Of a stretch of 64,000 bases of DNA, positions 35,881 through 47,210 are shown in pieces. This DNA is from Paraphoma chrysanthemicola (Eukaryota > Ascomycota > Dothideomycetes > Pleosporales > Phaeosphaeriaceae). The first letter of the stretch is position 1, and each line of letters begins with the position of its first letter. Under the pieces are notes generated by a model, which saw only the letters and a program-made list of their open reading frames with translations, searched no databases and was not told the origin of the DNA. A program made the position numbers and the translations under genes. The stretch lies in assembly GCA_020744225.1 (NCBI GenBank), contig JAGMWG010000012.1, forward strand, positions 992,001-1,056,000, in the 5' to 3' direction.

Positions 35881-38072
35881 ATGGCAGCCAGCGCTTCATA
35901 CAGCTTTGGATGTACTCACTGTCAAAAGTCGTTTGATTCTCGAGGTAAATTGAAGTAGGTGCGGCCAGAGAAGTAGTGATTACCCTTCGTTGACTCCAGC
36001 TAATGGATCCGGTGTGCAGTCGGCATCTAAGGACACACACCAAGCCTTTCCGTTGCAGCGTTTGTGATCGAGGCTTTGCTCTGCGCGTTGACCTACAACG
36101 ACATGTGAAGGCTCGTCATCGCCTGGCCCAAGAGACCTATCCGTGCCGTATGCCAGGTTGCAGCTTCAAGGCCGCGCGCAAAGACAATCTACGCCAACAC
36201 GAAGACCGGTCTCATGGACGACTCTCAGAATCCAAACCTAGCGAGTCAGCAAAGAAGGTGGTCACGAAATTATCTGTCGATAGCACGGAGATCATAATAA
36301 CGAACACAATATCTACAGAGGAAGTCGAGCTCAGCAAAAGATGGGACCACCGCGCTTTGCTCTTCCGAGCAGCCGCTGCAGGAAATGCGACAGTCTTGCA
36401 AGCGTCCTTGGATGAAGGCATTGATGTCAATGTTCGGGCGGACGACGGATCCACTGCCTTACATTGTGCAGCAAGAACTGGTCAGGCTGAAATGGTGACG
36501 CACCTCATTCAGCAAGGCGCGGACACGGAAAATTCAAATCGAAAATGGCGAAAGCCTTTGCACGAAGCCATTCTAGGACGAGACGTTCAAACAGTCAAAG
36601 CCCTACTTTACGTCAGCCCAAGTTTTGAGATCGACAATATAGCCGCTTTATGCATCGCTCGATCTGAAAGCGTAGAAATATTGGAACATTGCATAGAGCA
36701 CTTGGGAGCTGCCATCTCAGGGGCGGATAAATATGCGATGCTTCTTGCCGCAGCGAAGCACGGGCAAACGTCTATGGTGGCTACATTGCTGCTGCTTACA
36801 GAGGATATTGTCGAGAACAGCAGCTTCGATTCTGACCGACAGCTAGCTGGGAGAAACTTGCCGTGGGCTCGGCAGCCCGCTCAAAAATCCAAACTCTCGC
36901 CCCTGGACTTCGCAGCAAGAAGAGGGGATCTAGAGATGACACAGCTTCTGGTCAAACACGGATTCAAGGTGAATGGTCCAGCTTGTGTTGTAAGAACACC
37001 TCTTCACATGGCAGCAAGTAATGGTCATATCAGTACCTGGGAATACCTGCTGAGCCACAAAGACATTCAAGTCAACCGCAAACCTGGAAACAGCCCTCTC
37101 GACGATCTTTTACATATTGTGGTAGCCCGTGGTGATATGGAGATGCTGGAATCTCTTCTGAGCCGTGAAGATATTGTCGTAAACTGCCGGATTTCCGATG
37201 AGTGGTGGGGAGATAAAAGAACGCCACTGCACCTAGCAGTGATGTCTGGACGCCTTCCCGTGCTTCAATTACTTTTGATGGATGGTCGTGTCGACAGAAA
37301 CGCTGAAAGTTACTTCAAATTTACTGCGTTACAGTTGTCAGCCCTCTATGGACATTGGGATATAGTGCAAACATTGCTTGATCACGACAAGCTTGAGACT
37401 GCTCCAAAGAGTGGTGCACAAACGCAAGAGGAGGATCCATTGATCCCGTCCCAACTCATGGAAAGGCTTCTGAACCATCCCGATTTTCAGAATGTCAATA
37501 TTCGAGGAAGTCGGTACGACGACAAGGAAGCACAAGTAGGAGGCCTTCTACATATCGCAGTTAAGCAAGGAGATTGCGACATGTTAAGACTCCTGCTCAA
37601 CCGTGGATATATTGATGTAAATCTTGAGTCCGGATATAGTGAAAAGACTGCTCTTCACCTTGCAGCGGAACTTGGGCGAACGGACTTAGCAAGGCTGCTT
37701 CTACGACATAAGGATATCAATGTGGACCTGCGGCTTGGTCCTTTCCGGGCTGATATACATGGAACTGCTTTACAAATTGCCACAAAACAGGGCCATACAG
37801 ATCTAGTCGAGCTACTTCTCGCATACGGCGCGACGCAATACGAGAAAGACGCCTCCGCTCCCAGCAAGAATGGCGACAACGAAGTAATTTCGAACGCAAC
37901 AGTACAGCAAGGCGACAGCGTGATATATTCCCAGCTTGAGATGGAAGAGTATTCTTTCCTCGATGAGTACATGCAGGACTCTTCCGAGTGCATGTTGGAT
38001 GCAGATGACATTCCTGCTACGGGGAGCAAGTCCTGGTTGGACACAGTGCTTGGTGGCGACGGAACTGCTTAA
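35881..38072 (+). CDS. C2H2 zinc-finger / ankyrin-repeat protein (copy A)
   Basis: Exons 35881-35954 and 36020-38072 give 708 residues. The 65-nt intron is phase 2 and splits the first finger helix, restoring KLNRHLRTHTKPF. There are three C2H2 fingers in residues about 11-95: CTHCQKSFDSRGKLNRHLRTH, CSVCDRGFALRVDLQRHVKARH and CRMPGCSFKAARKDNLRQHEDRSH. Ankyrin repeats fill residues about 135-640, for example DGSTALHCAARTGQAEMVTHLI, RTPLHMAASNGHISTWEYLL and GTALQIATKQGHTDLVELLL. A short acidic tail follows. Fingers plus ankyrins suggest a DNA-binding or chromatin-associated protein with an interaction surface. No target is known. Paralog of 40489-42479. Confidence 0.85.
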
Positions 38073-39135
38073 GGATTGTTCTGAGCGACATTCACGGCTT
38101 GTATCTCTGACCACGTTTTACCCGCTTCCGCCCGCCCATGGCTTTAAGATGTCAAAATAATTCTTCTTTTGAAAGTAAAATTGTCTATGCATCGCACAAT
38201 GGCTTATATTACAGTAATTTCTTGGGAACTTGATGCATTCTGCCTTACCAGTGTGTTCTCGACATTCATGCGATAGCATCAATCTCATCGAACCATGTCT
38301 CTCAACGGTTCGCATTCTTCCAGGTGAAGTCGCTCACCTGTCAAGACGATCAATACCACGACAATATTTTGTGAGCGCTCCATCCGTCAGTTCGTCATGC
38401 TTGCCATGCCTCCGTACTACGACAAATTCAAACTTGACAAGTCCTTCGCATTCGCACGCAACATGCTTTGCCCTGTTTCTTAGTGCCACAGTAGAGGGCA
38501 CATTCGACCAATCAGCGCTCAGCTAGCGAAGGACGACTGCATATCAGCCACGTCCAACTAAGTTGCCCTCTGAGCCTCAAAAGGGGCACGCTCGTCCAAT
38601 CGACTAGCTCCAAGATCGAAGAAATGAAGCGCACGATGTGCCGCAACAGGCTCATGCTGCATGCTTGATGCAGCACTGAGCTGGCAGGGCTTGCAGGATG
38701 CGCAGTGTGCCGGCATGGACACCTGCTGATTATGACCGGTGAGCGGCAGTGAATTTAGATCAAGGCGCACGAATCGGCATGCGATTTTGATGCCAAGCAT
38801 AGAGACGACGACGGAATTTGTCTGTCTGAGCATGATGAAGAGGCCTTGGGTTTGTCGCGAAGACACTAGACCGAGAATGGCTTGAAGGACTTGAACATCA
38901 TGGAAACACCAATATCTTTGCTACCGAAACTCCGCTAACGAGCGACTGGTACAAATGAGATCCCATCGGTAGTGACAGTAGTGACATCAAAAGAAAAGTA
39001 AATGGCAGTAGGGACAGACGTCAAGAAATCGGAATCGGGAACGCCTCGTCTTCTCTCACACCGCACAACTGCACCCTTCAAGCCACACATGCACATCTCT
39101 GCATGGGCCTCCACCTCAGAGCCAATGGCAACCAT
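38073..39135. other. Convergent spacer of unit B
   Basis: Holds CCAATC boxes near 38508 and 38596 and the sequence resembling 34252-34290. No ORF is supported. Confidence 0.5.
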
Positions 39136-39821
39136 TCAATGAGCCCTTCCAGAACGAGGGATCTTGTGGCCCTGCCAAAGGTGGTCGCGGAGCTTGTCGT
39201 TCCGGTAGAAGGTCTTGCTGCAACCAGGCTGGGTGCAGGGGAAGGACCCCGGCGCGTGCTTCTTCATGTGCCGGCGATACTCACCAGGACGACCAAAGGT
39301 GTTTGGGCATCCATGAGGGCATGTCAGGCCGGTCTGGTTGGTGGGTTGTGGCGCTGCAGCACATGGTGTGGCCAATGGCACAGCCGGTGCTTGAGGCAAG
39401 GCTGGGGTAGGAACAATCAGGATGCCCCCGATGGTAGGTTTTAAGAGCGTATGGAGGTTTTGATCGAGGACAGTAGCAAGGTCGAACGCTGAAAGGACCG
39501 GAGTCTGGTTATACAGATTGATATTCTGGTTGGCGTGGTCGCCGAGAAGCAATTGCGCATCTTCGTGGAACTCATAGCTCGGAGCCTCGTCGAAATTATA
39601 GTGGGAAACATCCAGAGTCTCTTGACCAGAATGCTGATTGGATGGACGGGATTCGAGATTATGCGAGGGTCCCACAAGAATGACGTGGTAGGAGAATTGG
39701 TCGTCCGTGCAACCTGCCTGAAGGTCGCGACCCTGGGAAGTCCAGGCGTGCCTGCAGCTCGTTAAAAAAAAAGGATCAATGCTTACGTAAAAGTCGCCGG
39801 CGACATGTCACGGGAAGACAT
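39136..39821 (-). CDS. Two-finger C2H2 zinc-finger protein (copy B)
   Basis: Exons 39821-39787 and 39751-39136 give 216 residues. Exon 2 has no ATG before the fingers, so exon 1 (MSSRDMSPATFT) is required. The intron uses GTAAGC, has a T10 run and TTAAC, and ends GCAG. At 35 nt it is far below normal. Its poly-T, TTAAC and GCAG-G order matches copy A. The fingers CPHGCPNTFGRPGEYRRHMKKH (with a C-x3-C pair) and CTQPGCSKTFYRNDKLRDHLWQGH align with copy A, sharing YRRHMKKH and KTFYR.DK. The N-terminal region is Asn/Leu/Pro-rich and not clearly alignable. Likely a nuclear DNA-binding protein. Confidence 0.7.
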
Positions 39822-40488
39822 AGTCGTGCAGAGTGAGGTAGGCCGTCTTGATATTGGGGTCTTGCAAATGTCGAGCTTCAAGAATATACGATCGAAACGT
39901 GCATTGAAGTGCGTCGTGGACTTCGAATATCAGACTGCGTAGATGCCTGGTCGAAGACGAAATACCGGATCAAATCAATGGAGAGAGCAAGAGCATATAC
40001 AAGAGTGTGGAAGGAGTGCAAAACCTTCCGTGATGAAAGACATAGAAGAAAACCTGACAATTCACGCAGGCAGTCTGTGTTCCCTTACTAAACATCCAAT
40101 CAAAGACTAGATTGTGTGCCCTTTCCTCGTTTCGTGCCATGCCGTCGATTGGTTGGCTATATCGACGGGATGTTGATTGCCAAGTTCTAAGGCAAATTGC
40201 TACTGGCAGACAGTCAGGCGCAAACACCCTCGAAAAAGTTTGCGTGCTCACGACTTAATTCTGCTTGGCATATGAGGAATGATAATCTGATACTCTGTGG
40301 CAAAGATCGGAGTTTGGGAGTAGCCGAAGCTTTATCTGCTGTTATCCCTCTGCAAGCTCACTTCCAATACCTCCCAGAACTTGTGGACTCGCAACCCACT
40401 TCCAGGACTTTCAATATTGTCTCATTCTGATTGCTCTCGAAGCGCGGGAAATGCGGTTTTCGCGCATGATGATATTGCCGTTCACACA
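39822..40488. promoter_or_regulatory. Bidirectional promoter of pair B
   Basis: Divergent start region with CCAATC near 40094 and GATTGG (reverse CCAATC) near 40146. Short ORFs within it are not supported. Confidence 0.4.
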
Positions 40489-42479
40489 ATGACAGCAGAC
40501 GAGGTTTTTGCTTGTCTGCGATGTCCAAAGAGATTCATTGAGCGGAGGCGATTAACGTTAGTCCTCCCTGTTGCATTGAGACCGCAAGCATTCCAGAACA
40601 GGTTCTGACAAGCGACAGTCAACACGGAAAGTCTCATTCTAAGCCTTACGCGTGTCATGCATGCTCAAAATGCTTCGCCAGGCGCACTGATCTTGAACGT
40701 CATATAAACAGTATCCATCGCCTTGGCAAAACCATGTTCGCTTGCAACGTCGAAGGATGCATTTACAAAGCAAACCGGAAAGACAATTTAACACAACATC
40801 ACCGCGACTTTCACCACGAACACCCAAAGCTACGGATTGGAAATGTTCCCGTTTTGCCCGTCACAGCCGACGAAGAAGGAACCCCTCAAACTGCCCTTTC
40901 GACCCTAGTTCAGGATCACGTGAGACCACCATGGGCCTTACTGATGGCAGCAGCAGGTAGAGGCGACGAAGTACTCTTGGACTACGCGTTGAGCCTTGTA
41001 TCAGACATCAATTACCAGGCAGAAGATGGATATACAGCACTACACTGCGCGTCGAAAGCGGGCCAAACAGCCATTGTGAGATATCTACTCAAGAAGGGAG
41101 CTTTCATTGACTGCAGTAATGACTTAGCGAAAAAAAGAAGGCCTCTTCACGAAGCAATCTCGGGGCGGAAACCCGAAGCAATCGCAGCTCTTCTGCAAGC
41201 TGGAGCAGATTTCAAGACGTCTGATGGAGTTGGTGCCTCCATCGCATACTATATTGCAGATGCCAATGACGTCGATACTACACGTGCATTCTTTGATGGC
41301 ATTCCTCCAAGCATTGTCCCAGACTTCGCATTCTCAGTCTTGATACCAGCTATCGAACGTCGCAAAAATGCAGTTATCAGATGGCTCACATTGACATATC
41401 CGATTGCCGTGCGCGCGGAGAAACACCCACGGAGATCGCTTTTCTACAAGGCAGCCGCCTATGGGGACGAAGAGACTCTCGCCATGATCATTCCCTTATA
41501 TGAGGGCTATGATGAGACTTCCCGCGAGCTTGTCAATGCAGCGGCATGTGCTCTTCGTCAGGCTGTTATGAACAGCGCCGTAGAGCAGGTGAAAATACTG
41601 CTCGGATGCCATTATGTTGATGTGAATCAGCGGTATAGTAGTTACAAATACATTGAGGGTTTCTTCCACCGCAGGTATAAAGCGCTTCACCTCGCAGTGC
41701 GCTCTGGGCGTGTAGAGCTTGTTGAATTGCTTCTCAATCACAACGACATCGATGTTCACAGCAAGGACAGTCGCGATCATACTGCCGCAGATTGGGCTCT
41801 GAAGATGAAGAAATGGCATATGCTTGGACTGATTGCCATGAAAACTGGATTTCTTGGAGACCATACGCAAGTCGCAAGCGATGAAGTGGACAATCCCGAC
41901 CCTGACAACTTCTGGGCTGTCGCGAAGCACCTCATCGATCAAGCTTCATTATCGTCGAATGGTTCAGGGTGGGACGAAATTGTGCAATCATGGGAGAAGC
42001 CAGACGGAACGAAGTTTGCAAGTCTTTTGATGGTCCAGCGCGGATTTGACGTTAATCAACGATCAGAAAAGGACGGTGAAACGGCGCTTCATCGCGCTGC
42101 TCAGTATCATCGCCACGATGTTTTCAAGTTGTTTCTTGACCATCGTAACATCGACGTCAACTTGAGGGGAGTTTATGAGCGATTTGGTGGTGACAGCGTG
42201 CTTCATTACGCAGTACGAAACAACAACATGACTGCGGTGCGCCTTCTACTCGACCACCCGAAGATAGATGTCACACAACGTAACTGGTCTGGACAAACAG
42301 CCCTCGATCTTGCCGGATATCTCGAACGGAACGAAATGGTCGATACTATCTCGAGACGTATGTTCGGCGAACCACGAGGGCTTGAAGTTACGCCAGTTCT
42401 GCCACCTATAGACCTCGCGCCATGCAACATTCCTAACGTGCGCTACCATCAAGATCCTGCGACGTTTGGGCCCGAATAA
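40489..42479 (+). CDS. C2H2 zinc-finger / ankyrin-repeat protein (copy B)
   Basis: Exons 40489-40556 and 40619-42479 give 642 residues. The 62-nt phase-2 intron sits at the same place in the first finger as in copy A and restores RRRLTQHGKSHSKPY. The three fingers are CLRCPKRFIERRRLTQHGKSH, CHACSKCFARRTDLERHINSIH and CNVEGCIYKANRKDNLTQHHRDFH. Ankyrin repeats follow (DGYTALHCASKAGQTAIVRYLL, RRPLHEAISGRKPEAIAALL, ETALHRAAQYHRHDVFKLFL, DSVLHYAVRNNNMTAVRLLL). The RPLHEAI.GR block is almost shared with copy A (KPLHEAILGR). The middle ankyrins are more degenerate than in copy A. Function unknown, probably related to its divergent partner. Confidence 0.85.
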
Positions 42480-42767
42480 TCAGGTCTACCATTTATCAAG
42501 GATTCGCCACAGTACGAGACAAGTTATGGTGATATTGAGTTCTTGGAATGGGACTGATTGGCGAGCAACACACATTATCTCTCCAAGCAATCAAAAGTCC
42601 ATCCATAAGACCATATGTACAAGTTCAACCACCACAACGATATATACAAGCTCGCCCAGCATTACCATTCACATGGAACCCCGCCAACAACCACGACTCT
42701 TCTCCCACGACGAACTACAAATTTCCCCCAACCATCAATTGAACTCATCCTCCACCAAACCACAACT

Positions 42768-43252
42768 CTAAACTTTCTGCCTCGCAGCCGCCGCATCCTC
42801 CGGACTATTCGCCTCCAACGCCGCAAGAATACTATTCAAATCCTCCTGCCTCTTCCCCACGCTTCCAACACTCCCACTTCCACTCACACTACCGCTATTG
42901 CTCTGTCTTGCCGCCGCCGCATCCTCAGGACTATTCGCCTCCAACGCCGCCAGAATCGAATCAAGGTCCTGACCTCCCGTGCTGCTGCTGACTTGGGGCA
43001 CGGGGTCGCGCGCGCGGAGTTTGATCTTCATGGCTGCGGCCGCGGCGTCGGCGTCTTCGGGGTTGTTGGCGCGGAGGGCTTCGAGGATGAAGGCGACGTC
43101 TGTTTCGGGGGAGGATGCTGGGTGGGATTAGATTGGGTTGTGACTTGCAAGGGAAATAGAGGATGGGAGGAAGGGGAGGGCGTACTGGAGGCGGAGGCAG
43201 CGAAGACTGCGCTGGAGAAGGTTGCAGCTGCGAAGAAAATTGTGAAGCGCAT
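42768..43252 (-). CDS. Secreted protein with three repeated blocks, possible peptide precursor
   Basis: Exons 43252-43186 and 43117-42768, with a 68-nt intron, give 138 residues. A signal peptide (MRFTIFFAAATFSSAVFAAS) precedes three copies of a 19-24-residue acidic helical block: VAFILEALRANNPEDADAA, then LDSILAALEANSPEDAAAA, then LNSILAALEANSPEDAAAA. Blocks 2 and 3 differ by one residue over about 22 positions. Basic sites precede blocks 2 (KLRAR) and 3 (GKRQ). The KR site suits Kex2 cleavage. The linkers are Ser/Gly-rich. The design recalls repeat-containing secreted precursors, but it could also be a repetitive wall protein. No cysteines are present. Confidence 0.7.
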
Positions 43253-44832
43253 TTTAAATTTTTGGAGTTTGGTGTTGGATTGGAAGGGCTGTGATTTTAA
43301 GATGTATGTACAAGACATGAAGTGACCGGCACGAAATGATAAAGTATTTTTGCTGATGAGAAGGAAAGCCCTTCCATTTGGTCCACAGCTACATCCTATA
43401 TACTGTCTACAAGCAAGGAACCGAATGCTAAGCTTTGCGTCAAGTAATGTAAAAGCTTGTCTCGGCCATCCCACAGGTTTCACGGTGCGGCAGTGGACCG
43501 AATGGCGATATGTGGAGCCCAAGCGACGACACTGGTGCACCTCATTCAGGCGACATGGGTTTGCCAAGGAAGTTTGGTTTCCGGTGGTGTGTTTGGAAGA
43601 TCCTCCATGTGGTGCTGTGACTGATATAGCTTCACGATGTCTCGAAACGAGTACTGAAACATGATCAACAGCACAAAGCCACGACGACTGTCAGAGCCAC
43701 ACCCATGATCACGAGTTCAAGTGTGAATGGCTTGCATAACGTGCCGCAGTGAAATACTGCTTCATCGGCATGAGCCATGTGCCATGTTACAGCAAAAGCT
43801 GGTATGCATGCTGTGTCGATGGTCGTGACCGAACCGATAAAGCTATACTGCATGTTCTCATGTATATTGGCCCCAACATGCCTCGTTGCTTATTTGGTAT
43901 CGCGTGTATCTTCGTCTCGGTATCGCCGTGGCTTGCTCACGGGGAGGCCGGTGTCGCATTCGGTCGACGGGAGATCGCGGGGGGTCTGATCCAGTGGGCA
44001 TCGTAAACCAGGGTTGGTGTCATATCGCTATAATCTACGCCTAGAGGTGTTTCTAGTAACGATGTCAACGATGATATCTCCAATATAGCTCAGCCTGAGG
44101 CGATGGCTGGAATTGCCTTGAGATGTGTCCAGCGAATGGAGCGTAGCAGGGTAACACGATATGTGTACATGTTTTATAGACAGCCTTATAGATACCTCTA
44201 CATTTCAAGGTTGTAACGCAACGCAGCTTAGACACCAACGACTATTGTGGGGTACCGAGCAGCGAGGGTGTTGTGTTGTTGACAGCTGTTCGAAGCTGTC
44301 GCGGAGGTAAGGATGGAGCCATTGGCTTCCACGACACGGATCAATGACGAAATACGATAATGTCAAGCCATTGAGAACGACGTTGAATCTGTCAGAGCGT
44401 TGTGGTGCGTGGGAGAGCCATGACCGTCTGCCAGCCTGGGAGCTGAGGTTGTGCACAAAGCTTGGCGTTCAAAGCTGGCCGGCTCAACGGTCGGAGCTCA
44501 GGCTTTCAATTTGCATCACGTCGCACTGCAAGCGCATTGACAAGCTTCGGCATTGCTTTTCAGGGTTCAATTGAGTTCATTGAGCTTATCGTCAGCCATC
44601 GGCACGCGTCACTGCCCCCGTGGGAGCTTCCGCACATGTACCTCGGGAGTTGAAGGAAGTGGTAGCTTGCTCTTCAGATTGCTCGTCTAAAGTACATGTT
44701 TTACACAATCTGACCGGCCACTAAGATGGAAAAGAGGTAGTCGTCCGTATGCACACACCCATCCGCAGTTTCCCACCGTTGCGGCCCCACACCGAAGACC
44801 CCGAAATATCCGAGTCGATGCAATGCACACAT
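43253..44832. other. Gene-poor region
   Basis: 1.6 kb with only short, overlapping ORFs lacking start context or family resemblance. No RNA gene, inverted repeat or transposon end noticed. Confidence 0.4.
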
Positions 44833-45319
44833 CTACGCGACGTAGAGGAGCAAGAAGGACATCATGAGCGCGAACAGACCAGTGGCCTCAGCGAAAGCGA
44901 AACCCAAGACGGCGTACTGGAAGAGCTGGCCCCTGAGGGAGGGGTTGCGGGCGACACCCTGGATGAGGCCACCGAAAACCGTTCCGATACCGACACCAGC
45001 ACCGGCGAGACCAATGGTAGCGAGACCGGCACCCTGGATCTTGGCGGCAGCGACCATGGCGGCGGCGGTCGACTCAGCGACGATGCCGCGCTTCTGGATG
45101 ATGTTGCGGGCGGCGTTGTTGCGGAAGGCGCTGCGGGCAGCGACGAGGCTGTTCTGGGTGGGCTGGCGGGCTGCGAGATGAGAGTCAATGGCTGCGTGGG
45201 ATACATGATGGAGCTCAATGGGTGCAATGGCACCTGCTGCGAGCGCGCAACGTACCAGCGTTGGAGAAGCCGCGGGCGGCCACGCGAGCGGCGCCGAAAG
45301 AGCGGGCAATGGCAACCAT
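44833..45319 (-). CDS. ATP9: Mitochondrial ATP synthase subunit 9 (F0 c-ring), nuclear-encoded
   Basis: Exon 1 is 45319-45256 (MVAIARSFGAARVAARGFSNA). Exon 2 runs from 45170, or from 45191 with an upstream acceptor, to 44833, giving 133 or 140 residues. The Arg/Ala-rich N-terminus is a mitochondrial targeting presequence. The mature hairpin has ATIGLAGAGVGIGTVFGGL, the polar loop ARNPSLRGQ and a second helix with the proton-carrying Glu in GFAFAEATGLFALM. The ring carries protons through F0. The core (LATIGLAGAGVGIG...LFALMMSFLLLYVA) resembles mitochondrially encoded subunit 9 more than the Neurospora-type nuclear protein (from memory). The TTGAC then CTCATCTCGCAG sequence favours the shorter product. 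Confidence 0.92.
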
Positions 45320-47210
45320 TCTGACGGTGTTGGCGGTCGGAGTGGAGATGAGTTGGGGATGAATTGGGGGTGCAATGGATGGAGGTGGTTGGAGGAGGAT
45401 GGAGGAGAAGAGGTTTTTCTGAGGGTTAACAGCTCCGAGCTTTGGCCTCCTGCTTGGCGTGCCTGAATCGGGCTAGCTTCCAATTTGACCCGACAACACC
45501 ACGACTATCACCACTGTTACGTCAAGGCAACAAGCATATGTACCTCCAGGTGATGGTCTCTGCGAAATTTGCGTTCTCTTCTATCACTGGTGAACGATGC
45601 AGCGTGTGAACGTCGCTTCCAAGAGCCCGGGGACACTGCACCTCGGGAAGAGAGCTCCCGTCAACCCACCTCACAACGACACGAGCACGAACATCAATTG
45701 AACGTTTGTTGAATATGCCAAGAACGTAAGAACAGCCGCTTGTATCTCATGGCTACCGTATTCACACATATCTGCCATTGATATATCGCTTTAATCGCTC
45801 TATTGCGCTCACACATTTTCTCCTCTCATTACAGCTTGCTTAAGTCAAGTGCATTCCTTCTCAGATAATTCCTTGGTCCACCAATTCGGACTCTCAAAAA
45901 ACTTGCCAGTCAGCAGATTAGTTACTCCATATTCTCTTAATATGTCAGAAATTGCCAGGTGAAAACCCGAAGCTGTGAACAACAATCGACAACTCGAGTA
46001 CTTCAAATGTACAGCCCATCTTCCTGCTCTCCTCATAGCCTTTCCGATCACCATCCCAATATCCCAATCTCAATAGACCACCGTTTAATCTGCCACGTCT
46101 CTCTCAACAAGACCGAATCCCATTTCCCAGCTCGGCATTCGATTTCACCCGCTGCTTTTCCAACCCATCAATCCACGCCGGCAACCAATGCACTCAAAGG
46201 CAAAAACAAACGAACGACACTATCTAGAATATAGTCATGCGTGATAAAAACGTCCACTCTTCCATCCAGGCGTCAAGATCTCGCGCAATCGCACACAATA
46301 CTCACATCAATACACCTGCAGCTCGAGCACTTCTTGGACATACCTGTCGCCCAAATTGAATCGTCACAACGCCATACCTGTTCTAGAATTCTGTCAGGAT
46401 ACTCTTCACAACGGACCCTCCCGTAGAATCGCTAGGCATATGTTCGTAAACAAGTGATGCACATACAAGATTCTATACTGTATAAGACTAGGCTGGGTCT
46501 TCTTGATCCCCGCTGTGGTAGATAGTGCGATGTCGAGATAACACCGTCCTCTATCGTGGATATGAACGTGGTTGAATTCGGTCGAACTCAAGTTGGAGAG
46601 GTGTGCTGGCCTAGATAGATAGTGTTGATATTGATGAGGTATGTTGACGTATGTAAGGACTGAGCTGCGCGAGGTGTTAGCCCACGACCTGCATGCCAGT
46701 TTCCTTGTGGTTATGGCGAGACGATTATGGCGGATCGCACGAGAGAGTGAGTTGGATTAGATTGAGTGTTCATTGCGCCCAACGGCGTGGATGTACACAT
46801 ATTTCAAGTCGCACACAAATGGTGATACATCACGATGAACCATGTGAACATAGCTTCAAGTCTCATATCCCATTGACAGCAGCTACCTCAGCCGAAGAGC
46901 AAATACTTTTGTTATCCATAACCGTGAATCAGCCCTTCCCTTTCTCCTTCCGCATCCCCCTCGTCGAACATGGTATCAGAGAAACGGGTATTACAATACA
47001 AGGGCCGCTCGAGGCGGCCAAGAAGTGGTATTCAGACATTACTGGTCGCGGTGACCTAGGACGAGCTTCAGCGTCGACGCGTAGCTCTCGTGGAGGAATG
47101 GCCGTGTGGAGGCGGGCTCTTGCCGACCTCTGCGGCATGAACAGGAAGGAAACAGCAGACGTGCATAGTCATTAGAGTAAAGGAAACGGCCCGATCGCTG
47201 AATGTGGATT
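45320..47210. other. Gene-poor region
   Basis: 1.9 kb upstream of ATP9 and downstream of areB. It includes ORFs up to 160 codons (46693-47175, +) without recognisable features. I treat it as noncoding, containing the ATP9 promoter and the areB 3' end. Confidence 0.4.

Larger units (their letters stand above)
34181..38072. repeat. Tandem duplication, unit A (divergent C2H2 / C2H2-ankyrin pair)
   Basis: Unit A and unit B (38496-42479) each have CCAAT spacer, short C2H2 gene (-) and C2H2-ankyrin gene (+) in the same order and orientation. The offset is about 4.3-4.6 kb. Protein and intron positions correspond, but nucleotide identity is low, so the duplication is old. Confidence 0.8.
38496..42479. 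repeat. Tandem duplication, unit B
   Basis: Second copy of the unit described at 34181-38072. The spacer part shares GGGCACA..CGACCAATC and GCCCTCTGAGCCTCA-type sequence with unit A. Confidence 0.8.

Noticed and set aside
42615..43325. 236-codon plus-strand ORF
   Set aside because: Antisense to the secreted triple-repeat gene, whose signal peptide, intron and repeats are coherent.
44749..45324. 191-codon plus-strand ORF over ATP9
   Set aside because: Exactly antisense to a confident gene. Its composition follows from the ATP9 codons.
46693..47175. 160-codon plus-strand ORF
   Set aside because: No domain, no intron signals, lies in the areB 3' region. Looks like chance.
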